NCBI GenBank assembly: GCA_014381825.1
Contig: JACNKX010000100.1
Location: 35,697-99,696, forward strand
Length of the DNA stretch: 64,000 nucleotides
Source: Planctomycetota bacterium
GTDB lineage: Bacteria; Planctomycetota; Planctomycetia; Pirellulales; Pirellulaceae
Direction of reading: 5' to 3'
Shown: piece by piece, positions 55,601 to 63,645 of the stretch
Numbering within the stretch: the stretch's first letter is position 1
How the letters are laid out: the number at the start of each line of letters is the position of its first letter
Program-made: the position numbers and the translations under genes
The notes under the pieces: model-generated
Database searches by the model: none
Seen by the model: the letters and a program-made list of their open reading frames with translations, nothing else
What the model was told of the DNA's origin: nothing

Positions 55601-58600
55601 GGTCCTGGACCTCATCGCCAGTGGAATGCAACAGTTGACCTGCGCCGCTGAAAGTGGCGACTTGTTGGTCGGGCAGGAAGACGGAAGCCCACGCCGGCTG
55701 CTGCGTTTGAACGTCCCACGCGATGACGCCAGAGGATCCGTTAGACACGACATGGCGACCGCCAGCGGACCAAGTGACGAAGGCGTTGTAACTCCGCCAA
55801 TTGTCTGGTGACGAGAATACCGGTCCGGCGGTGCCGTCGGTGCGCCAGAGTCGAACGGTTGCGTCCGAACTGGCTGAAGCCAGCCACTCGCCATCGGGAC
55901 TCCAGGAAACGGATGTGACGCGATGTTGATGTCCCTTGAAGACTGGACCGGGTGACCCATCCGGCCGCCAGAGGCGAACGAGTTCGTCGTCTGAGCTGGC
56001 GAGCCATTCGCCGCCAGGATGCCAATCAAGGCTATAGAACGTCGAGGATCCCTGAGTTCCTTGCAGTTCGATCGTGGGTTGACCCTTGTCGGTCCAGAAG
56101 CGGAGCATAGCGCCCTGACCGGCAGTTGCCAAAAGCTCGCCCTTGGGATGCCAGGCGACTGCATTGACGGGATGATCGTGTCGCAACAAGATGCTCTGCG
56201 GTTCGCCGCGAGTCCAGATGCGAGCGGTCTTGTCTTGGTTGGAGGCGGTGGCGACTTTCGTTCCGTCTCGACTCCACGCCACATCCACAAGTTGCACGGC
56301 TTGCCCTTGAAACTGTTCCAGTTCCTTGCCCTCTGTATCGACAATCACAGAGGCGTTTTCACTCCTGCCAACGAAAAACTCGCCATTCGCCGAGCATGTT
56401 GTAGAGCCGTTAAAGTCACGAACCGACAACGGCGCCCCATTAGCCGAAAGCCTCCAACGCAGACTTTGACCCCCGACGAAAAAGTCACCGGCGTTCGACG
56501 CATACCGTCCCCAAATAACGTTGGCCTCGAATCCTTTGGCGCGCCGAATCGACGCGCCGTCGACATCAAACATTTCGATCCCGAAGTTTGCATACCAATC
56601 GATGGCTGCCACAATTCGCTGTGAATCGGGGCTCCATGAGAAAGAAACCGCGTTCTGTTTGATCTCGTGAATCCGTGTTCCATCGGCTGTGAAAACATCG
56701 AGAAAAGGGTAGCCACTGACCGCAAAGCTCCGCCCATCGGGACTCCACTCGGCTAATACAAAATGGCCGCCAGACAAAGGAAGTTCTTTGATTTGGTCGC
56801 CGTCCGATGTGTATATAACGGCCTGACGGCCTCCAACCGCAAGCAGCCGCTCACCATCCGGGCTCCACGAGACCGATTGCACTACATTTGTGTCACTAAA
56901 CTTGATCGTCGCCTGGAGTTCTCCATCAATCGAGTAGATGAGAACATTCGAACCACTTCCCACAACTAGTCTATTCCCGTCAGGACTCCAGGCAACGTTG
57001 ATGTATGGAGGGCCGGGCCTTGCAATAGTTGCCGCAACTTTCCCGTCTGGAACACGCCGGATTGTCACCTCACCAGGACGAAAGCACGCCAGTCGGTCTC
57101 CGCCCTTGTTCCACTCAATGCCACACGAACTCGCACCTGTAGAAAACTGCGAGACCAAGTTGCCATTAGAATCTTCTAAGTGGACTTCGCCGTCACGATC
57201 GCAGGTAGCCAAGAGAGAACCGCTGGGATTCCACTTGGCATGGGAATGCCCGGGAAGAATACGCACCAACTCAAGAGTTGCCGGATCGTATAGTCGCACG
57301 TTTCCAACGGAGGTTGCGCACGCGATCAGTTTTCCATCGGGATGCCAATCCATCGACAACGCCCGAGCCCTTAAGTTGCGAGTTTCAATCTGCCAGCGTT
57401 TGACGCCGGGCAGCGTGGCCGGTCGCGGAACGATGCCCGGCAGTACGTCTTCGGCGGGACCAGGCTGCCACTTTGCGACCTGTGGTGCTGGAACGGGTTC
57501 GGCCGAAGCTACTTGGCGCTCGCGAGTGATCTCGACGAGCACGTCCTTGCCGCGAGTCAGCTTGAACTCTTCGTTTGTGATTGAGACTCCATCCGGCATA
57601 CCGCCCTTGATCTTGATTTCGTAATCGCCGGAGAAGTAGGATGTCGCCCCGTCACGCTGCTTGACTTGAAAACCGTCGACGACTTTGCTGTTGCGCCGGA
57701 TCGTGACTTCGATGTCGGGAACGTGGGAGACAACTTTGATAGTTCCCTTGTCCGTCTGAATCGTGACCACAGTCAAAGCGGCAAACAACGCCGCCATTCC
57801 CGCAACCGCGGCAACGATCTTGGTGGTGCGATTCCAGACACCAGATGGCTGCGTCGATCCTGTAGGGTGTGGCGAGCCTGCGAGCCGTACCTGCCCTTCG
57901 GAATCAATTGCACCGGTGCGGCTATCGCCACACCCTACGCCTACGCCGACTTCCTCGCCTGCTGGGCTCGCGTTCTCCCATTCGACGGTCGAGGATTCTG
58001 CGACTGGCTGTTCCGCCAAGGGCTCAGACTGCAAGGTTCGATCGAGAGTCGGTTCGGTGTCCTTCGATTCCGACGTGATGTGCTCGCGCGTGCCGACTGC
58101 CGATTGGTCGACCGGCGTTTCGTCTTCTTTGCGCTCGCCACGATCCAGCAATGAAGAAAGATCAGCGTCATGGGCGAACGGAGCAAGCGCAGCTGCCAAT
58201 TCTTGAGGCGTCGCGAAACGATCGGAGGGCTGCTTGGCCAACATGCGATCGACAATGCTGACCAATCCGCCAGGTAGATCGTCGCGCTTCGTTGCAATCG
58301 AGGGGATGTCGGCGGTGGCCAGTGCGGTTAGCAGTTTGATCGGTGTGTTGTATCTCTCGCTGGAAAACGGTGCTTCACCGCATAACAGCTTGTATAGCGT
58401 AGCGCCCAGCGAGTAGATGTCGGCCCGGATATCAACTTCATGGCTGTCGCCGCCTTGCTCGGGAGCCATGTAGTCCAGCGTCCCCATCATCTGGCCCGTG
58501 GAAGTCAATTCACGTCGCTCAGCCTTGCTTTCGTCCAAGAGCGCCAGGCCAAGATCGAGAACCTTGACCACCGGAGGTTGATTTCCTCGCCCCACATTGG

Positions 58601-59324
58601 CCAGCATCAAGTTCGACGGCTTGATGTCGCGGTGAACCATGTTGTGTTCATGAGCCTCTTGCAGCCCAATCGCCGCTTGGCGAGCGATCTCGCAGGCGTC
58701 GGCGGCCTGTAGTGGGCCAACCCGTCGAACGAGCGCCGAGAGATCGAGACCGTCCACATACTCCATGACGAGGTAATGCATCTCAGCCGCCTCCCCGGCA
58801 TCCATGGCACGCACGATATTGGGATGATCCAACTTGCCAACTGCCCGCATTTCCCGCTCGAACCGCTCGACGGCATTGGTGTCTTTCATGCGGTCGGCGG
58901 GGAGCACCTTAAGCGCCACGATCTTTTCCAACTTGGTATGCAGCGCCTTGTAGACGGTGCCCATGCCTCCCTCGCCGAGCTTGGCCGCCAGTTCGTACTG
59001 GCCGATGGTGCCAAGCACTTGCGAGATGTCTTCGTCCGCTGCTTCGTTACCGGGAGCGCCCGCGAACGAGGGCTCGCGGCCAACGGCGCGGATCAGTGAT
59101 TCGGCTCGCGCAAAGGCGGACTCCTCGGCGTATTCATTCTGGGGCGCGGGCCGAGCTAGTGCGGAAGCAAGCGTGTCGCCGCTATCACCAATCGTGTCGA
59201 TCAGCGCTCGACAGTCGTCACAACTGTCCAGGTGTACTGCCAGGGGGCCGACCTGGTCTTCGGCAATCTGTCCCTGCAGAAGTGCTGTCAGCTCACGACT
59301 TGTGGGGCAATCCTGTTTTCTCAT
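52641..59324 (-). CDS. Giant receptor Ser/Thr kinase: zinc-anti-sigma-like N-terminus, kinase, TM, WD40, LRR modules (2227 aa)
   Basis: Domain order: residues about 25-40 have HLDSCDDC, the HxxxCxxC zinc motif of anti-sigma proteins. The protein kinase spans about 110-385: P-loop LGEGGMGTVY, K139 in VALKV, catalytic HRDIKPSN (231-238), VLDLGLA (DLG for DFG) and MAPEQ. A Gly/Ser-rich linker follows, then a membrane helix at about 502-522. WD40-type repeats run from about 655 to 1210 with many WSPDG motifs. The C-terminal part, about 1280-2210, has four super-modules, each starting with an AEWVLxxGG-type header (near 1280, 1533, 1773, 1950) and continuing with leucine-rich repeats such as VTDAGLEHL. 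The cytoplasmic kinase and external sensors suggest signal transduction. An ECF sigma gene lies 170 bases upstream on the same strand. A REP-like palindrome is inserted in frame at 57862-57938. Confidence 0.93.
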   Translation of the reverse strand: MRKQDCPTSRELTALLQGQIAEDQVGPLAVHLDSCDDCRALIDTIGDSGDTLASALARPAPQNEYAEESAFARAESLIRAVGREPSFAGAPGNEAADEDISQVLGTIGQYELAAKLGEGGMGTVYKALHTKLEKIVALKVLPADRMKDTNAVERFEREMRAVGKLDHPNIVRAMDAGEAAEMHYLVMEYVDGLDLSALVRRVGPLQAADACEIARQAAIGLQEAHEHNMVHRDIKPSNLMLANVGRGNQPPVVKVLDLGLALLDESKAERRELTSTGQMMGTLDYMAPEQGGDSHEVDIRADIYSLGATLYKLLCGEAPFSSERYNTPIKLLTALATADIPSIATKRDDLPGGLVSIVDRMLAKQPSDRFATPQELAAALAPFAHDADLSSLLDRGERKEDETPVDQSAVGTREHITSESKDTEPTLDRTLQSEPLAEQPVAESSTVEWENASPAGEEVGVGVGCGDSRTGAIDSEGQVRLAGSPHPTGSTQPSGVWNRTTKIVAAVAGMAALFAALTVVTIQTDKGTIKVVSHVPDIEVTIRRNSKVVDGFQVKQRDGATSYFSGDYEIKIKGGMPDGVSITNEEFKLTRGKDVLVEITRERQVASAEPVPAPQVAKWQPGPAEDVLPGIVPRPATLPGVKRWQIETRNLRARALSMDWHPDGKLIACATSVGNVRLYDPATLELVRILPGHSHAKWNPSGSLLATCDRDGEVHLEDSNGNLVSQFSTGASSCGIEWNKGGDRLACFRPGEVTIRRVPDGKVAATIARPGPPYINVAWSPDGNRLVVGSGSNVLIYSIDGELQATIKFSDTNVVQSVSWSPDGERLLAVGGRQAVIYTSDGDQIKELPLSGGHFVLAEWSPDGRSFAVSGYPFLDVFTADGTRIHEIKQNAVSFSWSPDSQRIVAAIDWYANFGIEMFDVDGASIRRAKGFEANVIWGRYASNAGDFFVGGQSLRWRLSANGAPLSVRDFNGSTTCSANGEFFVGRSENASVIVDTEGKELEQFQGQAVQLVDVAWSRDGTKVATASNQDKTARIWTRGEPQSILLRHDHPVNAVAWHPKGELLATAGQGAMLRFWTDKGQPTIELQGTQGSSTFYSLDWHPGGEWLASSDDELVRLWRPDGSPGPVFKGHQHRVTSVSWSPDGEWLASASSDATVRLWRTDGTAGPVFSSPDNWRSYNAFVTWSAGGRHVVSNGSSGVIAWDVQTQQPAWASVFLPDQQVATFSGAGQLLHSTGDEVQDQIVYIVENEDGSLELLKPSEFQKRIGQSLRLQPYNTPAQHRELAEWVLSKGGYVLIAKPEGGIVEIDDQDVLPDGELTVFGAGWANKHVSADDLRELANRVPPSFQQLQFRETMVTDEEMSIVSQILASSKLQADLFLVEEPRITGSGLRYLANLHMNWLILTSTSVTDEHLAVLPKLKFNSLQLEHTEITDECLVYLRDRPWMHQLSLDSTRVGDEGLRHLTGYRIDHLGLSDTVVSDAGLMHLSNSKGIGSLYIGKTNVTEAGVTALSKALPNCRIEWDGGVIEPTSDIHQQVAEWVLKVGGWLTATNGDNQSTEARKMDDLPDGKFKITQVILGGGDIEIDSAGLELLNQLESLEMLGIGENPNVSDATLAGISSLALGGLYAKDTILTDEGIKQLNLRDLGTLYVPNTAIGDEGFKYVSAAPKLHTINASNTSVTDEGISALADRPLRSLHLNDCSGITDDALQHLKDWPDVVSLQLANTQVTDAGLTQLTKIYGQLVLAGTLVSKEGIRKLHQANPNVAVLTDWNREPNRRTADWALACGGTVIAQFRFDTGYAYSRTLQKLDDIPDEEFRITGIALNSAQLDHGGQSNFGGLAGLRRLDLSGTRVAPRHVTDAFSTLNALSLNDNPVVNDASLASLAKHQNLSLLELRNTTIGKNGVEALKKLNNLRYLDLTGTKIPPTFIKSLQEALPNCLVVSRFNPASKDADRRAAHWLIAVGGGADIASFDENGKVSDDSEFRRLDRDREHFRGGQSEVFKEPFALVEAHMQSFPLFDSDWQQFEGNYLWEIYLDSAPVTAEAIKQIGRFPLGELVISNTVVDDDGLKSVAELENLVLLSLRNCPNITDAGLKHLTGLGLKNLSLDGTNISNSGLKHLSQMPSLEHLGIGGTKITDDGIQQLGGLNKLWSLGLGNTQVTDAGLEHLHGFKNLRALNLHGTKVTEAGVTALSRALPQCEIDWDGGTIKPEAKSDGAKPEKADSEKQE
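57862..57938. repeat. REP-like palindrome inside the kinase coding sequence
   Basis: GTAGGGTGTGGCGA (57862-57875) and TCGCCACACCCTAC (57925-57938) are perfect 14-base inverted repeats. Inside them lies a second pair, AGCCGTACC (57883-57891) and GGTGCGGCT (57915-57923), with one mismatch. The element codes for the Gly-rich linker GVGVGCGDSRTG in the kinase protein, between the kinase domain and the membrane helix. The outer arms resemble GTAGGGTG-type palindromes of REP/RAYT elements. Confidence 0.7.
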
Positions 59325-59494
59325 CAGCTGCGTTCCAAGTGAAAGGTGTGAGTTGGCGTCTCGGTTTCGCTCTACCTAGTTCAACGAAACTACTTCACAC
59401 GTTTTTTCTGAGATTTCTTTGCCAGACACGGCGAGCGGTCGCAAGTTGAAGGCAGACAATGGTTTTCGCCATCTCCCGAGCGGGAAATCGTGAT

Positions 59495-60094
59495 TCAGAT
59501 GAGATCGTCGAGCTCTTCGCGAAGCCGCCGGAGCACTCGCCACTTTGCGGTGCAAACCGCGCCAACGCTAATCCCCAGATCCGCGGCGACATCGGCCGGT
59601 CGCTGCCCGCCGATGGCCACTCGGAGAAAGGACTGAAAGGTCCGCTCTTCGAATTCGGCTCGGACCAGTTCCAATGCTCGGTGGGCGACGCTGCTCGTCG
59701 CATCAAATTCGCCCGGTGCCGCTTGGTCATCGGGCAGATCGTCCGGAATACTCTGCAGCCGCAGATGAGCGTCGGAACCACCAACCGCACCCGGACGTGA
59801 AGCAAGCCAACGATAATAGTCGCGAATCTTGTTCCGCGTAATGGTCCAAAGCCAGGCGCGAAAGCCGCCACCCGTCTGATCGCGACGAAAGCCGCCAATG
59901 CCGGCTGCCACCGCTCGGAATACCTCTTGGGACACGTCGGCGGCATCATTGTCTTGTAGTCCTGCCTGCCTGCACCAGCGGTATACAATCGGACCATAAA
60001 GCTTTGTCAACCGATCCCATGCATCCGCATCAAACTCTCGGACGCGATCCAGCAGCGTCGGCGATGTCGAGCTTGAACTTTGCTGAGTCGGCAT
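59495..60094 (-). CDS. ECF-type sigma factor paired with the receptor kinase
   Basis: The ATG at 60094 (MPTQQSSSSTSPTLLDRVRE) is preferred; an open frame extends to 60166. Region 2 is at about 25-95: DAWDRLTKLYGPIVYRWCRQ, NDAADVSQEVFRAVAAGIGG, GFRAWLWTITRNKIRDYYRW. Region 4 is at about 140-195: EERTFQSFLRVAIGGQRPAD, VAADLGISVGAVCTAKWRVL, RRLREELDDLI. At 199 residues it is a normal ECF length. Planctomycetes are known for ECF factors encoded next to Ser/Thr kinases. The kinase 3' of it carries an anti-sigma-like zinc motif, so the kinase may control this sigma factor directly. Confidence 0.92.
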   Translation of the reverse strand: MPTQQSSSSTSPTLLDRVREFDADAWDRLTKLYGPIVYRWCRQAGLQDNDAADVSQEVFRAVAAGIGGFRRDQTGGGFRAWLWTITRNKIRDYYRWLASRPGAVGGSDAHLRLQSIPDDLPDDQAAPGEFDATSSVAHRALELVRAEFEERTFQSFLRVAIGGQRPADVAADLGISVGAVCTAKWRVLRRLREELDDLI

Positions 60095-60828
60095 TTCCGC
60101 TCCGGCCAGCCAGAGAAGTATTCGGGTCCAGATCAGACTACTATAGCCGATCCCACGATGAATCAAGGTAGTGGCAGCGGCTCATAAGCCAAGAAACTGC
60201 GCCCATTATTCGCAGTTTTTGATTGCGCTAAAACTGCGTCGGATTGGCACGCCGAAGCAGTTGCGCGACCTGCGCTTGCGCGCTTCGGGGAAACAAACCG
60301 AAAGCAGTTAACGCGCGTAGGCATCCTGATTGTCGAGCGTTTCAATGACCCCTGAGCGAGCATGATCAAGGCGATCCATTCGCGACTTCGGGAAGTACAA
60401 AGGTCAAAACGACCGTGGCCACGAAGACCGAGGACATGCGGAGTTTTCGCCAGGAGCGCGCAACGACAGCGCCAAACGACATCGGTTGCGCGCAGTTATA
60501 ACGGTTCACGGAATTGCGATTGCGGACGACTCGACCTCGGCGCGCAACGGCCCCCACGGCCAAGTGGGCGAGAACCGCGTTGGTACACCATCTGAACGCC
60601 ATCATGTCCAACCCTTCGTGGCCTGTTGCAAGAGGCCGGCACCAGCGGAAGGCCGCATCGTAATTGCGGAGCGGATGGGTGTTGCCGCGCTGTTTGTTGG
60701 GATCGATGTTTCTCAATCATCACAACCAGCTCGAAGTGATGATCCCCGGCAAAGCAGCACTCTCCTTCACGCGATGCGTCAGGGGACTCGAAGACTCGAC
60801 CGCAGACGCCCGCCAGAAAGAGTTTGTG
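60095..60828. other. Large intergenic region upstream of the kinase-linked ECF sigma gene
   Basis: No gene is supported in these 734 bases. A 116-codon minus-strand frame (60366-60716) has a hydrophobic end but no ribosome-binding site or known motif. The region holds the three-arm repeat at 60194-60238. Composition is GC-rich with several short palindromes (for example CGTGGCCACG near 60413). Confidence 0.5.
60194..60238. promoter_or_regulatory. Alternating three-arm inverted repeat upstream of the ECF sigma gene
   Basis: AAACTGCG (60194-60201), CGCAGTTTT (60211-60219) and AAAACTGCG (60230-60238), with spacers of nine and ten bases. The middle arm can pair with either outer arm, giving two mutually exclusive hairpins. 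On the transcribed strand it lies about 100-145 bases before the sigma start codon. It could be an attenuator or a set of operator sites. Confidence 0.5.
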
Positions 60829-61953
60829 TCACTTTGGCTTGCAGTACGAAAGTGCGAGCAGCGCGTAACCCGTAACAAGATTCGGATCGCCTTCGAGCCA
60901 ACGATCATTCTCGTTAAGCCACGATCCGTCCGGCTGCTGCCGCTTGGCGAGTTCGCGAATCAACTCAGCACGCCAATTATGCTTCGCGCCCGCTTCGTCC
61001 TCGACTTGCTCAACACGCATTGCGTCGAGCGCTTTGGCGAACGTGTGGTAGTAGTAGTAGAGCCCCGAGCTTCCCATGCCTGGGTTCGACGCCAAGTCGT
61101 AATTTTTACCGATCCAGGTGTAGGCGGCTTTCACGCGTTGATCCTCAGGGCCAACGCCAGCGTAGATCATGCTCTTCAAACCGGCATACGTCATCGAGGC
61201 GTAGCTGCGAAGTCCACCGGAGTCGGTCGTGCCAGCTTGGCTGCTGCCGCCCGCCGCCGCCGTGTAATAGAAGCCGCCGTCGGGATTCTTTGTGGCGAAC
61301 GCGGTTGTATTGTGTTCGCTCTCTAGATTCTGACATCGCGACACGAAGGCCAAAGCGCGTTGCATCGCTTCGCTGTCGGCTCCATTGCCAGTCGACTTGA
61401 GCGCTTCGATCAGGAAAGTGGTGTTCGACAGATCCGGACGTTTGTGCTTGCCATAACCAGCTCCGCCATAGCCAAGGTCCGACTCTTCCTTCCCTTCGCT
61501 CTCGTCCCACTGTATTCCCTTCAGGAATGCGTCGGCGTGCTTAAGGGTCTCGTCATACTTCCCATCACGGTTAACTTCGGTGAAGCAAAGAACTGCCAGA
61601 CAAGTTTCATAGTTGCGGTAGAGCGAACCCGTCTGGTAAATGCCGCCATCCGGCTGAATCCGCTCGCGGATATACGCCAGACTTTCCGCGATGCGCGGAT
61701 CGGAAGGCGAAACGCCATTCCGCAACAGCGCGGTCGTCACCAGCGATGTGACGCCCGGCCCTGAGAAAGAACTGTACGAGCCATCGCTGGCGCGGCCCTT
61801 GTTCAACAGAAAGCTGATTGCCTTGGCGGCGATTGCTTCGTGTTGCGACCGCAACTCCCCAGCCGACGGTTCAGCTGCTGGCAGAACCGAAGCGGTTAAA
61901 ACTGCGCCGCTAAGGACCAGCCCAGCGAGGCATGATTGCTTGAGCTGACGCAT
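60829..61953 (-). CDS. Secreted prenyltransferase/squalene-oxidase-fold protein
   Basis: Signal peptide: KQSCLAGLVLSGAVLTASVL with a cleavage site near LPAAEP. The mature part consists of terpenoid-cyclase-type (alpha/alpha) repeats with QW-like motifs such as QPDGGIYQTGSLYRNYETCL and RQQPDGSWLNENDRW. Several repeat helices include AIAAKAISFLLNKG and KAAYTWIGKNYDLASNPGMG. It lacks the catalytic DxDD of squalene-hopene cyclases, so a structural or binding role is possible. Such secreted proteins are frequent in planctomycetes. The start ATG ends at 61953. Confidence 0.85.
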   Translation of the reverse strand: MRQLKQSCLAGLVLSGAVLTASVLPAAEPSAGELRSQHEAIAAKAISFLLNKGRASDGSYSSFSGPGVTSLVTTALLRNGVSPSDPRIAESLAYIRERIQPDGGIYQTGSLYRNYETCLAVLCFTEVNRDGKYDETLKHADAFLKGIQWDESEGKEESDLGYGGAGYGKHKRPDLSNTTFLIEALKSTGNGADSEAMQRALAFVSRCQNLESEHNTTAFATKNPDGGFYYTAAAGGSSQAGTTDSGGLRSYASMTYAGLKSMIYAGVGPEDQRVKAAYTWIGKNYDLASNPGMGSSGLYYYYHTFAKALDAMRVEQVEDEAGAKHNWRAELIRELAKRQQPDGSWLNENDRWLEGDPNLVTGYALLALSYCKPK

Positions 61954-62011
61954 CTTGTCTCTTCTCCAATTTCAACGATTCGATGCACTTCGCTGGGCTC
62001 GACGAAACGGG

Positions 62012-62299
62012 TCAGTCGAGTACCGCGAGGATGTCTTCTTCACTCATGATAAGCAGATCGACACCGTCTACTTCGACTTCAGTGCCGGACCATGCAGAAA
62101 ATAACACACGATCGCCTTCGGACACTTGGTGTTCGGCTCGTTCGCCATCTGGCAGCAACTTGCCATCGCCGACGGACAGCACGCGACCCTGCTGTGGTTT
62201 CTCTTGTGCCGAGTCCGGGAGGACGATTCCACCCGCAGTGGTTTCTTCGGCTTCTAATCGCTTCACTACCACTTTGTCGCCTAAAGGCACTACTTTCAT
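62012..62299 (-). CDS. groES: GroES-family co-chaperonin
   Basis: The start at 62299 gives MKVVPLGDKVVVKRLEAEET, the normal GroES N-terminus. The open frame to 62413 extends upstream without support. Further blocks: mobile loop TTAGGIVLPDSAQEKPQQGR, GRVLSVGDGKLLPDG, GDRVLFSAWSGTEVEVDGVD and the end MSEEDILAVLD. It has 95 residues, as expected. No groEL and no CIRCE operator is nearby, so it is either a solo copy or one of several GroES paralogues; the symbol is by family. Confidence 0.93.
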   Translation of the reverse strand: MKVVPLGDKVVVKRLEAEETTAGGIVLPDSAQEKPQQGRVLSVGDGKLLPDGERAEHQVSEGDRVLFSAWSGTEVEVDGVDLLIMSEEDILAVLD

Positions 62300-62528
62300 C
62301 CAACCGAACTCCTGTTCAAACATAACTCGCCGCGAGCCGTGGATCACACGTTTCGTCAGGGCAAGCGAAAAAAGCGAAGTCGCGATTGTCTCACGCGATG
62401 AGCAGACATTCAAGCGTGTGGCGAGTCGAGAGCGGCAAGTTTGTAAGACGCAACCCCCAGCAGCAAGTTACTTTACAGCATTCGGGCAGCCAATTGCGGT
62501 GGGTTAAGCAGCTTGATAACGTAATGCC

Positions 62529-62915
62529 ATGTGGAAGATTCTCTTAATCGGCGCATTCGGTGGCGCAGGCGCTATTCTGCGATACCTTATCAGCAGTTGG
62601 AGCGTGCATTGGTTCGGAACTGGGTTCCCGATAGGAACACTCCTCGTCAATGTTGTCGGCTGTTTTCTGCTGGGATTACTCTACGCGGTGACCGAAACGA
62701 CCGCGCTGATCCCCAGCGAATGGCGCCACGGTCTTGGTGTCGGCTTCCTCGGTGGTCTGACGACGTTTTCAACTTTTGGTTACGAAACGCATCACCAACT
62801 ACAAAATTCACTGTGGCGGCATGCCGCGACGAACGTCTTGTTGAATGTGGCGTTGGGTCTCGTGGCGGTTTGGGCTGGAATTAGCATCGCCAAGTTCATC
62901 ACAGCTCAAGTCTGA
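62529..62915 (+). CDS. crcB: Fluoride ion channel CrcB/Fluc
   Basis: Small membrane protein with four helices: WKILLIGAFGGAGAILRYLI, FPIGTLLVNVVGCFLLGLLY, GLGVGFLGGLTTFSTFGYET and NVLLNVALGLVAVWAGISIA. The motifs GGAGAILRY, TLLVNVVGCF and GGLTTFSTF are those of Fluc/CrcB channels, which export fluoride as dimers. The length of 128 residues is normal. I checked for a fluoride riboswitch upstream and found no clear crcB-motif RNA. The gene is alone on its strand here. Confidence 0.95.
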   Translation: MWKILLIGAFGGAGAILRYLISSWSVHWFGTGFPIGTLLVNVVGCFLLGLLYAVTETTALIPSEWRHGLGVGFLGGLTTFSTFGYETHHQLQNSLWRHAATNVLLNVALGLVAVWAGISIAKFITAQV

Positions 62916-62941
62916 ACGGCGAATGGCCCCGGCCCTCGGTC

Positions 62942-63328
62942 TCAAATCATGGGCGTTGCTCGCTTGACGAGTTGAATCGCGAACCCCCACGGGTCACGGA
63001 GCATGGCGAGTTGATCGCCGTTGGGAGCTGTGTCGATTTCGCCGACTTGCGTCGAGCCGGCCGCGATCAAACGACGAACGTCCGATTCAATGTCCTTCGA
63101 GACGAACGCCAAATGCAATTCGCCGGGATTCATGTTTCGATAGTCGGGTAGAGGAACGGACCTGTTGCCGTAGATCTCAATCATCACCGTGCCGCTGTCG
63201 TCCGCCAGAAAGTGTGCGTAGGGTTCGTCGACCGTGCGGCGCTTTACTTTCAGCCCCAGATGCTCGACGTACCAACGACCCATCGCCAGCGGGTCTTCGA
63301 CATTGTACGCGATGTGTTCGATTTTCAT
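62942..63328 (-). CDS. VOC (glyoxalase/bleomycin-resistance)-family protein
   Basis: A single VOC module: start MKIEHIAYNVEDPLAMGRWY, YVEHLGLKVKRRTVDEPYAH, VMIEIYGNRSVPLPDYRNMN, LHLAFVSKDIESDVRRLIAA and DPWGFAIQLVKRATPMI. Metal-binding positions are expected at H5 and a glutamate in VMIEIY. With 128 residues it fits glyoxalase-like proteins. The reaction cannot be told from sequence. The gene is convergent with crcB. Confidence 0.9.
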   Translation of the reverse strand: MKIEHIAYNVEDPLAMGRWYVEHLGLKVKRRTVDEPYAHFLADDSGTVMIEIYGNRSVPLPDYRNMNPGELHLAFVSKDIESDVRRLIAAGSTQVGEIDTAPNGDQLAMLRDPWGFAIQLVKRATPMI

Positions 63329-63645
63329 GGATGAAGCTCAGTTAATAGGACAAGGAGGAAGTGGCAGGACCACCGCAAACAGAATCATGAATCACGCGAC
63401 CGATACTCTCCTGCTTCGGTCACAATCAGTCGTGCCGCGCAGTCCGGGAGAGCCCCTCTCTGATGGAATCGTTCATCGATAAGGCAAATGGAATGCAGTG
63501 AGCGGGCGATTGATCTATGCTCGTAGCGGCACATTCGAACCGGTCGGTTGTCAGGTGAGACGAGTATAGGAATCGACGCGCATCGAAATAAGCCGGTAGC
63601 ATTCGATTTTCTTAAAATCGCTTATGATGCGCGAGTCCCCAATAG
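63329..63645. other. Intergenic stretch before the oxidoreductase remnant
   Basis: No gene is supported in about 317 bases. Short open frames (for example 63387-63482) have no recognisable motif. Nothing else is seen. Confidence 0.5.

Noticed and set aside
60366..60716. 116-codon minus-strand frame upstream of the kinase-linked sigma gene
   Set aside because: No ribosome-binding site or homology signature; the hydrophobic end is not enough support.
62420..62528. Fluoride riboswitch upstream of crcB
   Set aside because: The expected crcB-motif core was not recognisable in the 100 bases before the start codon.
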